From NCBI GenBank assembly GCA_018228685.1, contig CP073691.1, forward strand, positions 1,116,001 to 1,180,000: 64,000 bases of DNA. Direction: 5' to 3'. The position numbers and the translations under genes were made by a program. A model generated the notes under the pieces. That model saw nothing but the letters and a program-made list of their open reading frames with translations, made no database searches and was not told where the DNA came from. Numbering within the stretch: position 1 is the stretch's first letter; every line of letters begins with the position of its first letter. Below are positions 15,225 through 22,665 of the stretch, one piece after another. The DNA comes from Clostridiaceae bacterium Marseille-Q4149 (GTDB lineage: Bacteria > Bacillota > Clostridia > Oscillospirales > Oscillospiraceae).

Positions 15225-16016
15225 ATGACCCTACATACCCTGTCCAGCGGCTCCCAGGGCAACTGCCTGCTGCTGTCCGACGGCGGCACCCATATCCTGG
15301 TGGACGCCGGGATCTCCACCCGCCGCATCAAGGCGGGTCTGGCCCGGCTGGGCCTCAGCATGGACGACCTGGACGGCATTCTGATTACCCACGAGCACAC
15401 GGACCATATCTCCGGCCTGGCCACCCTGATCAAACACCATACCGTCCCCCTGTACGCAAGTCCCGGCACCGCCCGGCAGCTGGCGTATCGCCTGGCGGGG
15501 GTGGAGCCGCTGCTGCGGCCCCGGGACCCCGGAACCGAATTCTGCATCGGCTCCTGCCGGGTCACGGCCTTTGCCACGTCCCACGACGCCGCCCAGAGCA
15601 TGGATTACCGCATCGACGGCTCCGGCTCCGTTGGCATTCTGACGGACACCGGCTATGTGACCCCGGAGGCGGAGGAGACTCTGCCGGGGGTGGGACTGCT
15701 GGTGCTGGAGAGCAACCACGACGTGGACCGCCTGCGGTCCGGGCCGTACCCCTATCCCCTGAAGCAGCGGGTCCTGGGAAGCCAGGGCCACCTGTCCAAC
15801 AAAGATGCGGCGGCTTTTGCCGCCCGGATGGCCACCTGCGGCACCGAGTGCATCGTTCTGGCCCATCTCAGCAAGGAGAACAACACGCCCCATCTGGCCT
15901 ATGACGCGGTGGACCGCGCTTTGCGGGCCGGTGGGGCCCAGGTGCGGCTGTATGTGGCCCCCCGGGACGAGCTGAGTCCTGCCTATGAGACGGAGGGGAC
16001 GCCGTGCAGAAGATAA
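15225..16016 (+). CDS. Metallo-beta-lactamase-fold hydrolase, WalJ/YycJ type
   Basis: The 263-residue protein has the metal ligand motif THEHTDH (55-61), a further histidine in ATSHDAAQS, and DTGYV, all typical of the YycJ/WalJ branch, which is linked to cell-wall control and DNA-end processing in Firmicutes. The biochemical role is not settled. The ATG at 15225 is chosen; a TTG one codon earlier is possible with the same GAGG. The 3' end overlaps rlmH by 13 bp, so the two are translationally coupled. Confidence 0.85.
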   Translation: MTLHTLSSGSQGNCLLLSDGGTHILVDAGISTRRIKAGLARLGLSMDDLDGILITHEHTDHISGLATLIKHHTVPLYASPGTARQLAYRLAGVEPLLRPRDPGTEFCIGSCRVTAFATSHDAAQSMDYRIDGSGSVGILTDTGYVTPEAEETLPGVGLLVLESNHDVDRLRSGPYPYPLKQRVLGSQGHLSNKDAAAFAARMATCGTECIVLAHLSKENNTPHLAYDAVDRALRAGGAQVRLYVAPRDELSPAYETEGTPCRR

Positions 16017-16486
16017 CCGTCCTCTGCGTGGGGAAGCTGAAGGAGAAGTTCTATCAGGAGGCCGCCGCCGAATATGCCAAGCGCCTGGGGCGGCACTGCA
16101 AGCTGGAGATCATCGAGCTGCCGGAGAGCCGCCTGCCGGAGGACCCCTCGGCGGCGGAGATTCAGCGGGCTCTGGCGGCGGAGGCCGCCGCCATCCGGGA
16201 AAGGCTGCCCCGGGGCGGGGCCGTTATCGCCCTGTGCATCGAGGGCAAGCCCTGCTCCAGCGTGGAGCTGAGCCGCCGGATGCAGGAGCTGGCCGTGTCC
16301 GGAAAGAGCCAGCTGACCTTTCTCATCGGCGGCAGCGTGGGCCTTTCGGAGGACCTGAAGCGCCAGGCCGACTGGCGGCTGTCCATGTCGCCTATGACGT
16401 TTCCCCATCACCTGGCCCGCATCATGCTGCTGGAGCAGATCTACCGGGCCTGTCAGATCGCCGCCGGTACGAAATATCACAAATAA
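16004..16486 (+). CDS. rlmH: 23S rRNA (pseudouridine1915-N3)-methyltransferase RlmH
   Basis: RlmH methylates pseudouridine 1915 in helix 69 of 23S rRNA on the assembled ribosome. The 160-residue SPOUT protein has the C-terminal trefoil knot with FLIGGSVGLSEDL and the closing SPMTFPHHLARIMLLEQIYRA. The start is a GTG, supported by GGAGGGG in the preceding gene and by the 13-bp overlap with it. It is a universally conserved single-copy gene and the assignment is secure. Confidence 0.95.
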   Translation: MQKITVLCVGKLKEKFYQEAAAEYAKRLGRHCKLEIIELPESRLPEDPSAAEIQRALAAEAAAIRERLPRGGAVIALCIEGKPCSSVELSRRMQELAVSGKSQLTFLIGGSVGLSEDLKRQADWRLSMSPMTFPHHLARIMLLEQIYRACQIAAGTKYHK

Positions 16487-16511
16487 ACTTTCATTTCAGG
16501 AGGTATCGCAT

Positions 16512-16826
16512 ATGGACAATTCCAAGTGGGCCTTTGCGCCGGATGCGCCGGAGTGGCCCGTCAATGCCAGGGGAGAGAAGGAGAAGGCGGTTCTGCTGAC
16601 CAGCACCTTCGATTCCACCGCCGATGCGGATATGCTCATCTCGCTTCTGGCGGCCTATCGCATCCCCTGCTTCAAGTATTTTGACTATGAGGGCGGCGCG
16701 GGGAAGGTCATCAACGGCTTTTCCGGCTACGGCGCCAGCCTGTATGTTCCGGCCTCCCTGCTGGAGGACGCCAAGGAAATTCTGGAGGCTGAGCCGGTGG
16801 AGGAACCGGAGCAGCCCCAGGCGTAA
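16512..16826 (+). CDS. DUF2007-type putative signal-transducing protein
   Basis: This 104-residue soluble protein has a compact alpha/beta domain: VLLTSTFDSTADADMLISLL, then a GASLYVPASLLEDAKEIL helix, matching the DUF2007 pattern. It ends in an acidic, Pro/Glu-rich tail. DUF2007 proteins are proposed PII-like signalling modules, but no ligand is known. AGGAGG precedes the ATG. It lies between rlmH and the phosphohexomutase with short gaps, so they are likely co-transcribed. Confidence 0.7.
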   Translation: MDNSKWAFAPDAPEWPVNARGEKEKAVLLTSTFDSTADADMLISLLAAYRIPCFKYFDYEGGAGKVINGFSGYGASLYVPASLLEDAKEILEAEPVEEPEQPQA

Positions 16827-16848
16827 TAGAAGGGAAGGAGATTTTCTG

Positions 16849-18576
16849 ATGGACTACATGCGGGAATATGAGAAGTGGCTGGCCTCCCCGGCGCTGACGC
16901 CGGAGGAGCACGCGGAGCTGGAAAGCATCCGCGGCGACGAGAAGGAGATTCGGGAACGGTTCTACGGGCCTCTGGAGTTTGGCACCGCCGGTCTGCGGGG
17001 CACCATGAAGGCGGGCCTGCACCAGATGAACGTCCATGTCATCCGCTGGGCCACCCAGGGCTTTGCCAACGTCATCTGCGCCGAAGGGGAGGAGGCCAAG
17101 CGCCGGGGCGTGGCCCTGTGCATGGACTGCCGCAACCACTCCATGGGGTTTGCCCGGGCCGCCGCCGAGGTCTGCGCCGCCAACGGCATCCATGTGCGGA
17201 TCTTCGAGTCTCTGCGTCCCACGCCGGAGCTGAGCTTCGCCGTCCGGGAATACGGCTGCCAGGCGGGTATCAACGTCACCGCCAGCCACAACCCCAAGGA
17301 GTATAACGGCTACAAGGTCTATTGGTCCGACGGCGCCCAGCTGCCGCCTCAGCACGCTGCCGCCATCGCCCGGGAGCTGGAGCACATCGACATTTTCACC
17401 GGCGTGCGCCGGATGGCCTATGACGACGCGGCGGCCCAGGGCCTGATCCAGGTCATGGGCCGGGAGACCGACGACCGCTTTATGGCTCATGTCATGGCCA
17501 TGGTCAACGACCGGCAGTCCATGGCCCAGGTGGCCGACACCTTCAAGATGGTGTACACCCCCTTCCACGGCTGCGGCTGGCAGCTGGTGCCGGAGGCCCT
17601 GCGGGGCCTGGGCGTGAAGCACCTGTACTGCGTCAAGGAGCAGATGGTGCTGGACGGCAATTTCCCCACGGTGGCCTCCCCCAATCCGGAGAACCCCGAG
17701 GGCTTCTATCTGGCCATTGACCTGGCCAACCAGGTGGGGGCGGACTTCATCCTGGGCACCGACCCGGACAGCGACCGGGTGGGCATCATGGTCCGCAGCC
17801 ACGACGGCTCCTTTGTGCCCGTTACCGGCAACCAGACCGGCGTGCTGATGCTGGACTACCTCATCGGGGCCATGCGCCGGGCGGGCAAGCTGCCGGAGCA
17901 CCCCTATTTCCTGAAGACCATCGTCACCACCGAGATGGCCCGGAAGGTGGCCGAGGCCAACGGCGTCACCTGCTGCGATACCTTTACCGGCTTCAAGTTC
18001 ATGGCCGAGAAGAAGAACGAGCTGGAGAGCCAGGGTAAGGGCCAGGTCATCATGAGCTACGAGGAGAGCTACGGCTACATGCTGGGTGACTATGTCCGGG
18101 ATAAGGACGCCGTCACCGCCTCGTTGATCCTGACGGAGATGGCCGCCTGGTACGCCGCCCAGGGCATGACCCTGTTTGACGCGCTGAACGCCCTGTACGA
18201 AAAGTACGGCTATTACGGCGAAAAGACCCACAATCTGGTGATGCCCGGCCTGGACGGCCTGGAGAAGATGGCTCAGCTGATGCGGGATCTGCGGGCAGAT
18301 CCCCCGGCCGCTATTGCCGGGGTGGAGGTCCTGCGCCGCAAGGACTATACCGATGGCAGCGTCATCGACTGCCGCACCGGCGAAAAATCCGCCATGGAGC
18401 TGTCCGGCAGCAACGTGCTGCGCTATGAGCTGGCGGACGGCACCACCATCCTGGTACGGCCCAGCGGCACCGAGCCCAAGATCAAGGTCTATGTCCTGAC
18501 CATCGGCGAAACTCCCGCCGCCCGGGACGAGAACCTCCGCAAATACGGCGAGTGGGTCAAGACCCTGCAGCGGTAA
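16849..18576 (+). CDS. Phosphoglucomutase/phosphomannomutase (alpha-D-phosphohexomutase)
   Basis: This 575-residue enzyme interconverts hexose 1- and 6-phosphates, feeding nucleotide-sugar and glycogen pathways from glycolysis. All four family signatures are present: the phosphoserine loop TASHNP (Ser146), the metal loop DPDSDR (about 304-309), the sugar loop EESYGYM, and the phosphate site RPSGTEPK (about 536). The length fits the PgcA-type subgroup. The ATG at 16849 follows GGAAGGAG; an open frame that begins earlier overlaps the DUF2007 gene and is rejected. Whether glucose or mannose is preferred is not visible. Confidence 0.9.
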   Translation: MDYMREYEKWLASPALTPEEHAELESIRGDEKEIRERFYGPLEFGTAGLRGTMKAGLHQMNVHVIRWATQGFANVICAEGEEAKRRGVALCMDCRNHSMGFARAAAEVCAANGIHVRIFESLRPTPELSFAVREYGCQAGINVTASHNPKEYNGYKVYWSDGAQLPPQHAAAIARELEHIDIFTGVRRMAYDDAAAQGLIQVMGRETDDRFMAHVMAMVNDRQSMAQVADTFKMVYTPFHGCGWQLVPEALRGLGVKHLYCVKEQMVLDGNFPTVASPNPENPEGFYLAIDLANQVGADFILGTDPDSDRVGIMVRSHDGSFVPVTGNQTGVLMLDYLIGAMRRAGKLPEHPYFLKTIVTTEMARKVAEANGVTCCDTFTGFKFMAEKKNELESQGKGQVIMSYEESYGYMLGDYVRDKDAVTASLILTEMAAWYAAQGMTLFDALNALYEKYGYYGEKTHNLVMPGLDGLEKMAQLMRDLRADPPAAIAGVEVLRRKDYTDGSVIDCRTGEKSAMELSGSNVLRYELADGTTILVRPSGTEPKIKVYVLTIGETPAARDENLRKYGEWVKTLQR

Positions 18577-18593
18577 TACGACCACTATAACGA

Positions 18594-18637
18594 AATACCC
18601 TCTCGTGCAGGACGATAAACCTGCATGAGAGGGTATT
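18594..18637. terminator. Long hairpin between convergent transcription units
   Basis: AATACCCTCTCGTGCAGG and CCTGCATGAGAGGGTATT form an 18-bp stem with one mismatch and an 8-nt loop, between the phosphohexomutase and the DUF3137 island. The U-tracts are short. Confidence 0.65.
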
Positions 18638-18678
18638 ATTGCAAGCAAAAAGGCTGCCAAAATCGGTTGCTGATTAGC

Positions 18679-18861
18679 CTATCGCACGCTGCTGACCAGA
18701 ATGATGATCAGCGCCATATATGCGCCGCTGACGACGGCCAGAAGGCCGCACACGATCATGCACGCCGCCCGCAGGCCACGGCGCTGCCGCAGCCGCAGCG
18801 CACCAATGACGAACCCGGCCACAGCCAGGACGAATATCACTGCCGCACCCCAGAAGGGCAT
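18679..18861 (-). CDS. Small membrane protein, last gene of the DUF3137 island
   Basis: This 60-residue protein is mostly two hydrophobic helices (about 3-22 and 34-57) joined by a basic loop, LRQRRGLRAA. An AGGGGTGA ribosome site overlaps the end of the upstream gene, and the gap is only 4 bp, which supports translation. No family was recognised. Its position implies it works with the upstream DUF3137-like membrane protein. Confidence 0.6.
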   Translation of the reverse strand: MPFWGAAVIFVLAVAGFVIGALRLRQRRGLRAACMIVCGLLAVVSGAYMALIIILVSSVR

Positions 18862-18865
18862 ACCA

Positions 18866-19699
18866 TCACCCCTTCAGCGCGTCCAGCAGGTCCGTGAACA
18901 CACGGAGCTGGCCCACAAAGCGCTGGGTCAGGCTGTCCGCCCGACCCTTTCCGGCGCCGAACAGCAGATCAACCGTCTGGATGGCCGCAAACACGCGGCC
19001 GTCGGCCTTGACGCTGAGATAGACGCTGCCCATTTTCAGCAGCTGGTCCATGACCCGGGGAGACAACACAGACTGCACCGCAGCGGGGTTGTCATATTGA
19101 ATGCTGAACCGCCGGTCAAACTCCGGATTCTCTGAGTTAAAGCTATCCCGGCCAAGCAGGCGGGCCAGCTTGCCCTTGGGCGCTACCTGCACGTTGCAGG
19201 AGATGCTTCGCCCCAGGTCTGCCGCCATCCACTGGCCCTTGAAGATGGGAAGCTCACGATCCTCCCAGACCTCCGTCTCGGGATTCTGGTACGCCAGGGT
19301 GTTGGAAAGCTCCAGATTGCTGATCTCCAGCGGACGGCCATGGTATTTGCCGCAGACCAGGCCGCTGCTGCCCATGTTGTCGGCTTTTGGCAGTCCCAGC
19401 CCAGACTCTGCGTATTTTTCGTTGGAGATATGCGCACCGGGGCGGTACTCCGCCTCCTCCAGCACCTGCTCCATAGCCGCCTGGGCCAGACCGCCCTGGG
19501 CCGCATCCTGCAGCTTTTTGCCGCCAGCGGAGCCCATCAGCCCGCCGATGAGCAGAATGACAACACCTGCGACAATGACGGGCACCGCGCCGCCAAATCC
19601 TGCGCCGATGGCCGCAATCACCAGGCCCAGACCGGAAAAGAATTTGCCGAAGCCCGCCAGGGCACGGCCCTTTTGAATATTCTGTGTGCTGTTATCCAT
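18866..19699 (-). CDS. DUF3137-like membrane protein
   Basis: The 277-residue protein opens with two adjacent hydrophobic helices (about 16-34 and 37-55) and then a soluble domain with the DUF3137 pattern: SGLVCGKYHGRPLEISNLEL, IFKGQWMAADLGR, and a later DRRFSIQYDNPAAVQSVLSPRVMDQLL. The function of the family is not known. The start at 19699 is chosen for GGAGAGG upstream; a longer frame would run into the preceding gene. It overlaps the zinc-ribbon gene by 8 bp, indicating translational coupling. Confidence 0.75.
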   Translation of the reverse strand: MDNSTQNIQKGRALAGFGKFFSGLGLVIAAIGAGFGGAVPVIVAGVVILLIGGLMGSAGGKKLQDAAQGGLAQAAMEQVLEEAEYRPGAHISNEKYAESGLGLPKADNMGSSGLVCGKYHGRPLEISNLELSNTLAYQNPETEVWEDRELPIFKGQWMAADLGRSISCNVQVAPKGKLARLLGRDSFNSENPEFDRRFSIQYDNPAAVQSVLSPRVMDQLLKMGSVYLSVKADGRVFAAIQTVDLLFGAGKGRADSLTQRFVGQLRVFTDLLDALKG

Positions 19700-20600
19700 G
19701 CGCTTGCTCCTCTCCTTCTGCCCCAAACAGGGCTTCGCACCGGCACAGGGCTTCGATGATCCCCTGCAAATACCGCAGCGATAGCCGGTAGGCGTATCGC
19801 AGGCCATTCAAATCCCTGACGGCCAGGTTGCCCTCCGGCAGGTCCATCACCGGCAGCGTGGATTCCAGCGCCAATTCCAGGCGGTTTTCCTCCCAGCGGA
19901 CAGCCGCCGGACGGCCCAGGGTTTCCAGCAGGGGCAGCAGCCCCAGACCGTCCCGGTCATATGCCGCATCCTCCCGCCGGTACAAATATCCGCCGGCAGG
20001 GGCGCAGTGTGCCGTTTCACACACCAGCCATACGCCGCCGAACTGGCGGACGCTGCGGGACATGCTGTCGCTGACGTCCCGGCCCACGTGCTCCTCAAAA
20101 TTGTGGGTCAGCTCCACGTTGGCCGCGCCGAACCGGACGCCCTGGTGGACACCCTGGCGGTAATTCTTCACTTGACACTTTTCCCAGGGCTGAGGAATCA
20201 TGTCGCCCCGGCGGATGTGTGCCTCATCAATCACCAGCCCCGGCACGTTCAGGGGCGGGCCAAAGGCGTTCTCCGTTTCCATGCGGAAATAGTCGCCCAT
20301 CTGCTCCCAGACCAGCTTTCGCTGGCGGCTCTGGCCCCAGAAGATACACCCGGCCCCGGAGAACAGAAACGCGAACAGAGCCAACAGGCCCCACCGGATG
20401 TCGCCTGACCGCCACCACACAACGGCTCCCACAAGGAAGCCCAGCACCAGCAGCACCGTGCCCAGGGTCTGGACCCGGCTCCACACCGCCAGCCGCCGCA
20501 GAAGCCCCTGCTCCGCCAGGGACTCCTTGTAGCCGCAGGAGCACGCAGTGGAGCCTTTTTTCAGCGGTTTCCCGCACAGGGGGCATACATTCTTCTTCAT
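19692..20600 (-). CDS. Zinc-ribbon membrane protein with a DUF3137-like middle
   Basis: The 302-residue protein begins with a zinc ribbon (CPLCG at 6-10, then CSCG at about 20-23), followed by two membrane helices (about 44-63 and 69-88) and a soluble part. That part contains GVRFGAANVELTHNFEE and RQFGGVWLVCETA, which resemble the substrate-like strands of DUF3137 proteins. Its last 70 residues match nothing I recognise. It lies 4 bp after a lipoprotein gene and overlaps the next gene, so it is a core member of a five-gene operon. Function unknown. Confidence 0.65.
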   Translation of the reverse strand: MKKNVCPLCGKPLKKGSTACSCGYKESLAEQGLLRRLAVWSRVQTLGTVLLVLGFLVGAVVWWRSGDIRWGLLALFAFLFSGAGCIFWGQSRQRKLVWEQMGDYFRMETENAFGPPLNVPGLVIDEAHIRRGDMIPQPWEKCQVKNYRQGVHQGVRFGAANVELTHNFEEHVGRDVSDSMSRSVRQFGGVWLVCETAHCAPAGGYLYRREDAAYDRDGLGLLPLLETLGRPAAVRWEENRLELALESTLPVMDLPEGNLAVRDLNGLRYAYRLSLRYLQGIIEALCRCEALFGAEGEEQAHG

Positions 20601-20604
20601 TTTC

Positions 20605-21501
20605 TCATCCCCAGTTGTTCATCCAGTTATCGCCCCAATCCTCGGCGGGGTCGTAGTCCACCGGGTCAAAACCGGCGGCATACACCGGCCCATCCTGCCG
20701 ATAGGCCAGGCCGTCCTCGTGCAGGGTGTAGCTGCCGGTGATGTAGAAGGCGTCGTGTCCGTCGCTGTACCAGCGGCACAGGTCGTCCTCGTCCAGCTCA
20801 AAGCTGGCCCCCGGCAGGCCGGTATAGGCCGCCACCTGGCCATAGGGGTAGAACACGCCGGAGAAGTCGCCGTCCGTTTCCCTATCCGGCAGCAGGGCAA
20901 AGCGGTCCGCCTCCAGGCCGGGGGAGATGTACGCATGGAAGCCGTCCATGGCCAGATAGGGGCCCTTGCCGTCCCCGGCGTCCACAATGGTCCCGCTGCC
21001 GGCGGACAGGCGGGTGTAGCTCAGATACTCCATGCGCTGGGAGTCGATGACCAGAGTCTCGCCCAGGGCGTTCTGCCACACGCCGTCCAGCTGGGCAATG
21101 TCCCAGATGTCCACCCGGGCGTCGCTGCGGGTGAAGGTGAAGTGGTCGAAGGACTCCGCGTCGCCGCTGCCGTTCTGGTTGGGCAGCAGCACGCCGTCAT
21201 CCCGCAGGATGAAATCGTACAGGAAGCCGTCGAAGTCGATCATGGGCACGTCGCCGAAGGTGTCATAGCGGCCCTGTCCCGTGCGGCCGGAGAAGGTCTG
21301 GTAGTAATAGCACCCCTCGTCGGCCACGAAATACAGGATGCTGCCGGAAGGGGAGGACCACTTGCCCTCCAGCTCGCTGGCGTCCGTCACCTGGTGCTGA
21401 TCCTCCGGCACGGCAGGGGAGGGGGCCTCCCCGCCGCCGCCGCACGCCGTCAGGGACAGCAGCAGCGCCAGCACAGCCGCCAGCCAAAGCGTTTTTCTCA
21501 T
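20605..21501 (-). CDS. Predicted lipoprotein of unknown function
   Basis: The 298-residue protein has a type II signal peptide with lipobox LTAC (Cys20), a Gly/Pro spacer, and an acidic, Asp/Tyr-rich soluble body. Two similar units seem present: the segment ELEGKWSSPSGSILYFVADEG recurs in looser form as QLDGVWQNALGETLVIDSQ, typical of small beta-rich extracytoplasmic domains. It ends in DWGDNWMNNWG. GAGGAGG precedes the ATG. No catalytic motif is visible. It is second in the island, downstream of another lipoprotein. Confidence 0.65.
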   Translation of the reverse strand: MRKTLWLAAVLALLLSLTACGGGGEAPSPAVPEDQHQVTDASELEGKWSSPSGSILYFVADEGCYYYQTFSGRTGQGRYDTFGDVPMIDFDGFLYDFILRDDGVLLPNQNGSGDAESFDHFTFTRSDARVDIWDIAQLDGVWQNALGETLVIDSQRMEYLSYTRLSAGSGTIVDAGDGKGPYLAMDGFHAYISPGLEADRFALLPDRETDGDFSGVFYPYGQVAAYTGLPGASFELDEDDLCRWYSDGHDAFYITGSYTLHEDGLAYRQDGPVYAAGFDPVDYDPAEDWGDNWMNNWG

Positions 21502-21513
21502 GAAACAGCCTCC

Positions 21514-21933
21514 TCAGTCCGCCAGCGTGTCCATGAACTCGCCCCGGACCGTGTTCCAGTACCAGACGTAGGTCACATACTCGCCATCCTGGTCGAAGGA
21601 CATCTGCAGGTCGCTGTTGCCGTCGCCGTCCAGATCGCTGTAGTCCGTTCCCTGGTAGCGGCTGGCGGCAGAGTCGAGGGGCACCGGGAACTGCACGGTG
21701 GTGTAGAGCTCCTGCTCAGCCTTGTCATAGTAGAGGTCGGCGCCGGTGTCGGTGATGCAGATGCACACGTCGATCATCTGGCCGTCGTGAGTCAGGGTGC
21801 CGGTGTCCTGAATGGTGCCCCAGGTGCGCCAGTCGTCGCCGGCGATGTCGTCGTCCGTCGTCCCCTGATTTCCGCAGGCGGCCAGGCACAGCACCAGGGT
21901 GCACAGAAGCAAGAGAATGCTGAATTTTCGCAT
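21514..21933 (-). CDS. Predicted lipoprotein with an Asp-rich calcium-loop-like motif
   Basis: The 139-residue protein has a signal peptide with lipobox LAAC (Cys20). The mature part contains DYSDLDGDGNSDLQMSFD, which resembles the FG-GAP/dockerin-type Ca2+ loop DxDGDGxxD. The start at 21933 is set by a perfect AAGGAGG; an earlier in-frame ATG lies inside a palindrome. It is the first gene of the five-gene island. No function is assigned. Confidence 0.65.
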   Translation of the reverse strand: MRKFSILLLLCTLVLCLAACGNQGTTDDDIAGDDWRTWGTIQDTGTLTHDGQMIDVCICITDTGADLYYDKAEQELYTTVQFPVPLDSAASRYQGTDYSDLDGDGNSDLQMSFDQDGEYVTYVWYWNTVRGEFMDTLAD

Positions 21934-21955
21934 GGTTCGTTCCTCCTTGATAAAA

Positions 21956-21990
21956 TGAGTCCACTGTACATCCATTGTACAGTGGACTCA
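21956..21990. repeat. Perfect 15-bp inverted repeat just upstream of the lipoprotein ribosome site
   Basis: TGAGTCCACTGTACA and TGTACAGTGGACTCA with a TCCAT loop. On the minus strand it is followed by TTTTATC and then the AAGGAGG of the lipoprotein gene. It could terminate the lon-engB transcript, be an operator, or both. Confidence 0.7.
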
Positions 21991-22055
21991 GATAAAATAC
22001 CATTAACCAAAGGTTAGTTTTTGGCAAAAGATGGCAGAATTGCGGAGGCCCGGAT

Positions 22056-22649
22056 TCACACGCCCAGCCGCTGGGAGATGGCCGACAGCAGTTCGTTTTT
22101 CCCGGTGCCCTTTTCGGCGGAGAAGGGCACCAGACAGTCCTGCTCCTCCAGCTCCAGGGTGTCCCGGATCAGCTGCAGATTGGGCTCGATCTCGCTTTTT
22201 TTCAGCTTGTCCAGCTTGTTGGCCACGACCACCACCGGGCATCCGGTGCCCCGGAACCACTGGAACATGGTCACGTCGTCCGCCGTGGGCTTGTGCCGGG
22301 CGTCCACAATGAGAACACCCAGGGAGATGAGGCCCGGCTCCTGGAAATACGACTCCATCAGCCGTCCCCAGCGGTCCCGCTCCTCCTTGCTGACTTTGGC
22401 ATAGCCGTAGCCGGGCAGATCGGTCAGATACACCCGGTTGTCGATGAGGAAATAGTTCACCTGGGTGGTCTTGCCGGGGGTGGCGCCCACCCGGGCGAAG
22501 TTCTTCCGGTTGAGCAGGCGGTTGATGACGGAGGATTTGCCCACGTTGGATCGCCCGGCAAAGGTCACCTGGGGCCGTCCGTCCCGGATAAAGGCCTCCG
22601 GGCGCACCGCCGAGCGGATAAATTCCGCCTTGTTATAGTTGATCGTCAT
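22056..22649 (-). CDS. engB: Ribosome-biogenesis GTP-binding protein YihA/YsxC (EngB)
   Basis: This essential small GTPase is needed for late large-subunit assembly. The 197 residues show G1 GRSNVGKSS (32-40), G3 DLPGYGYA, G4 NKLDK, and the G5-like SAEKGTGK. The start at 22649 follows AAAGGAGG; the longer open frame would extend back into lon. It lies 16 bp after lon and ends a tig-clpP-clpX-lon-engB series, a gene order common in Firmicutes. Confidence 0.95.
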   Translation of the reverse strand: MTINYNKAEFIRSAVRPEAFIRDGRPQVTFAGRSNVGKSSVINRLLNRKNFARVGATPGKTTQVNYFLIDNRVYLTDLPGYGYAKVSKEERDRWGRLMESYFQEPGLISLGVLIVDARHKPTADDVTMFQWFRGTGCPVVVVANKLDKLKKSEIEPNLQLIRDTLELEEQDCLVPFSAEKGTGKNELLSAISQRLGV

Positions 22650-22665
22650 GGCAAGCGCTCCTCCT

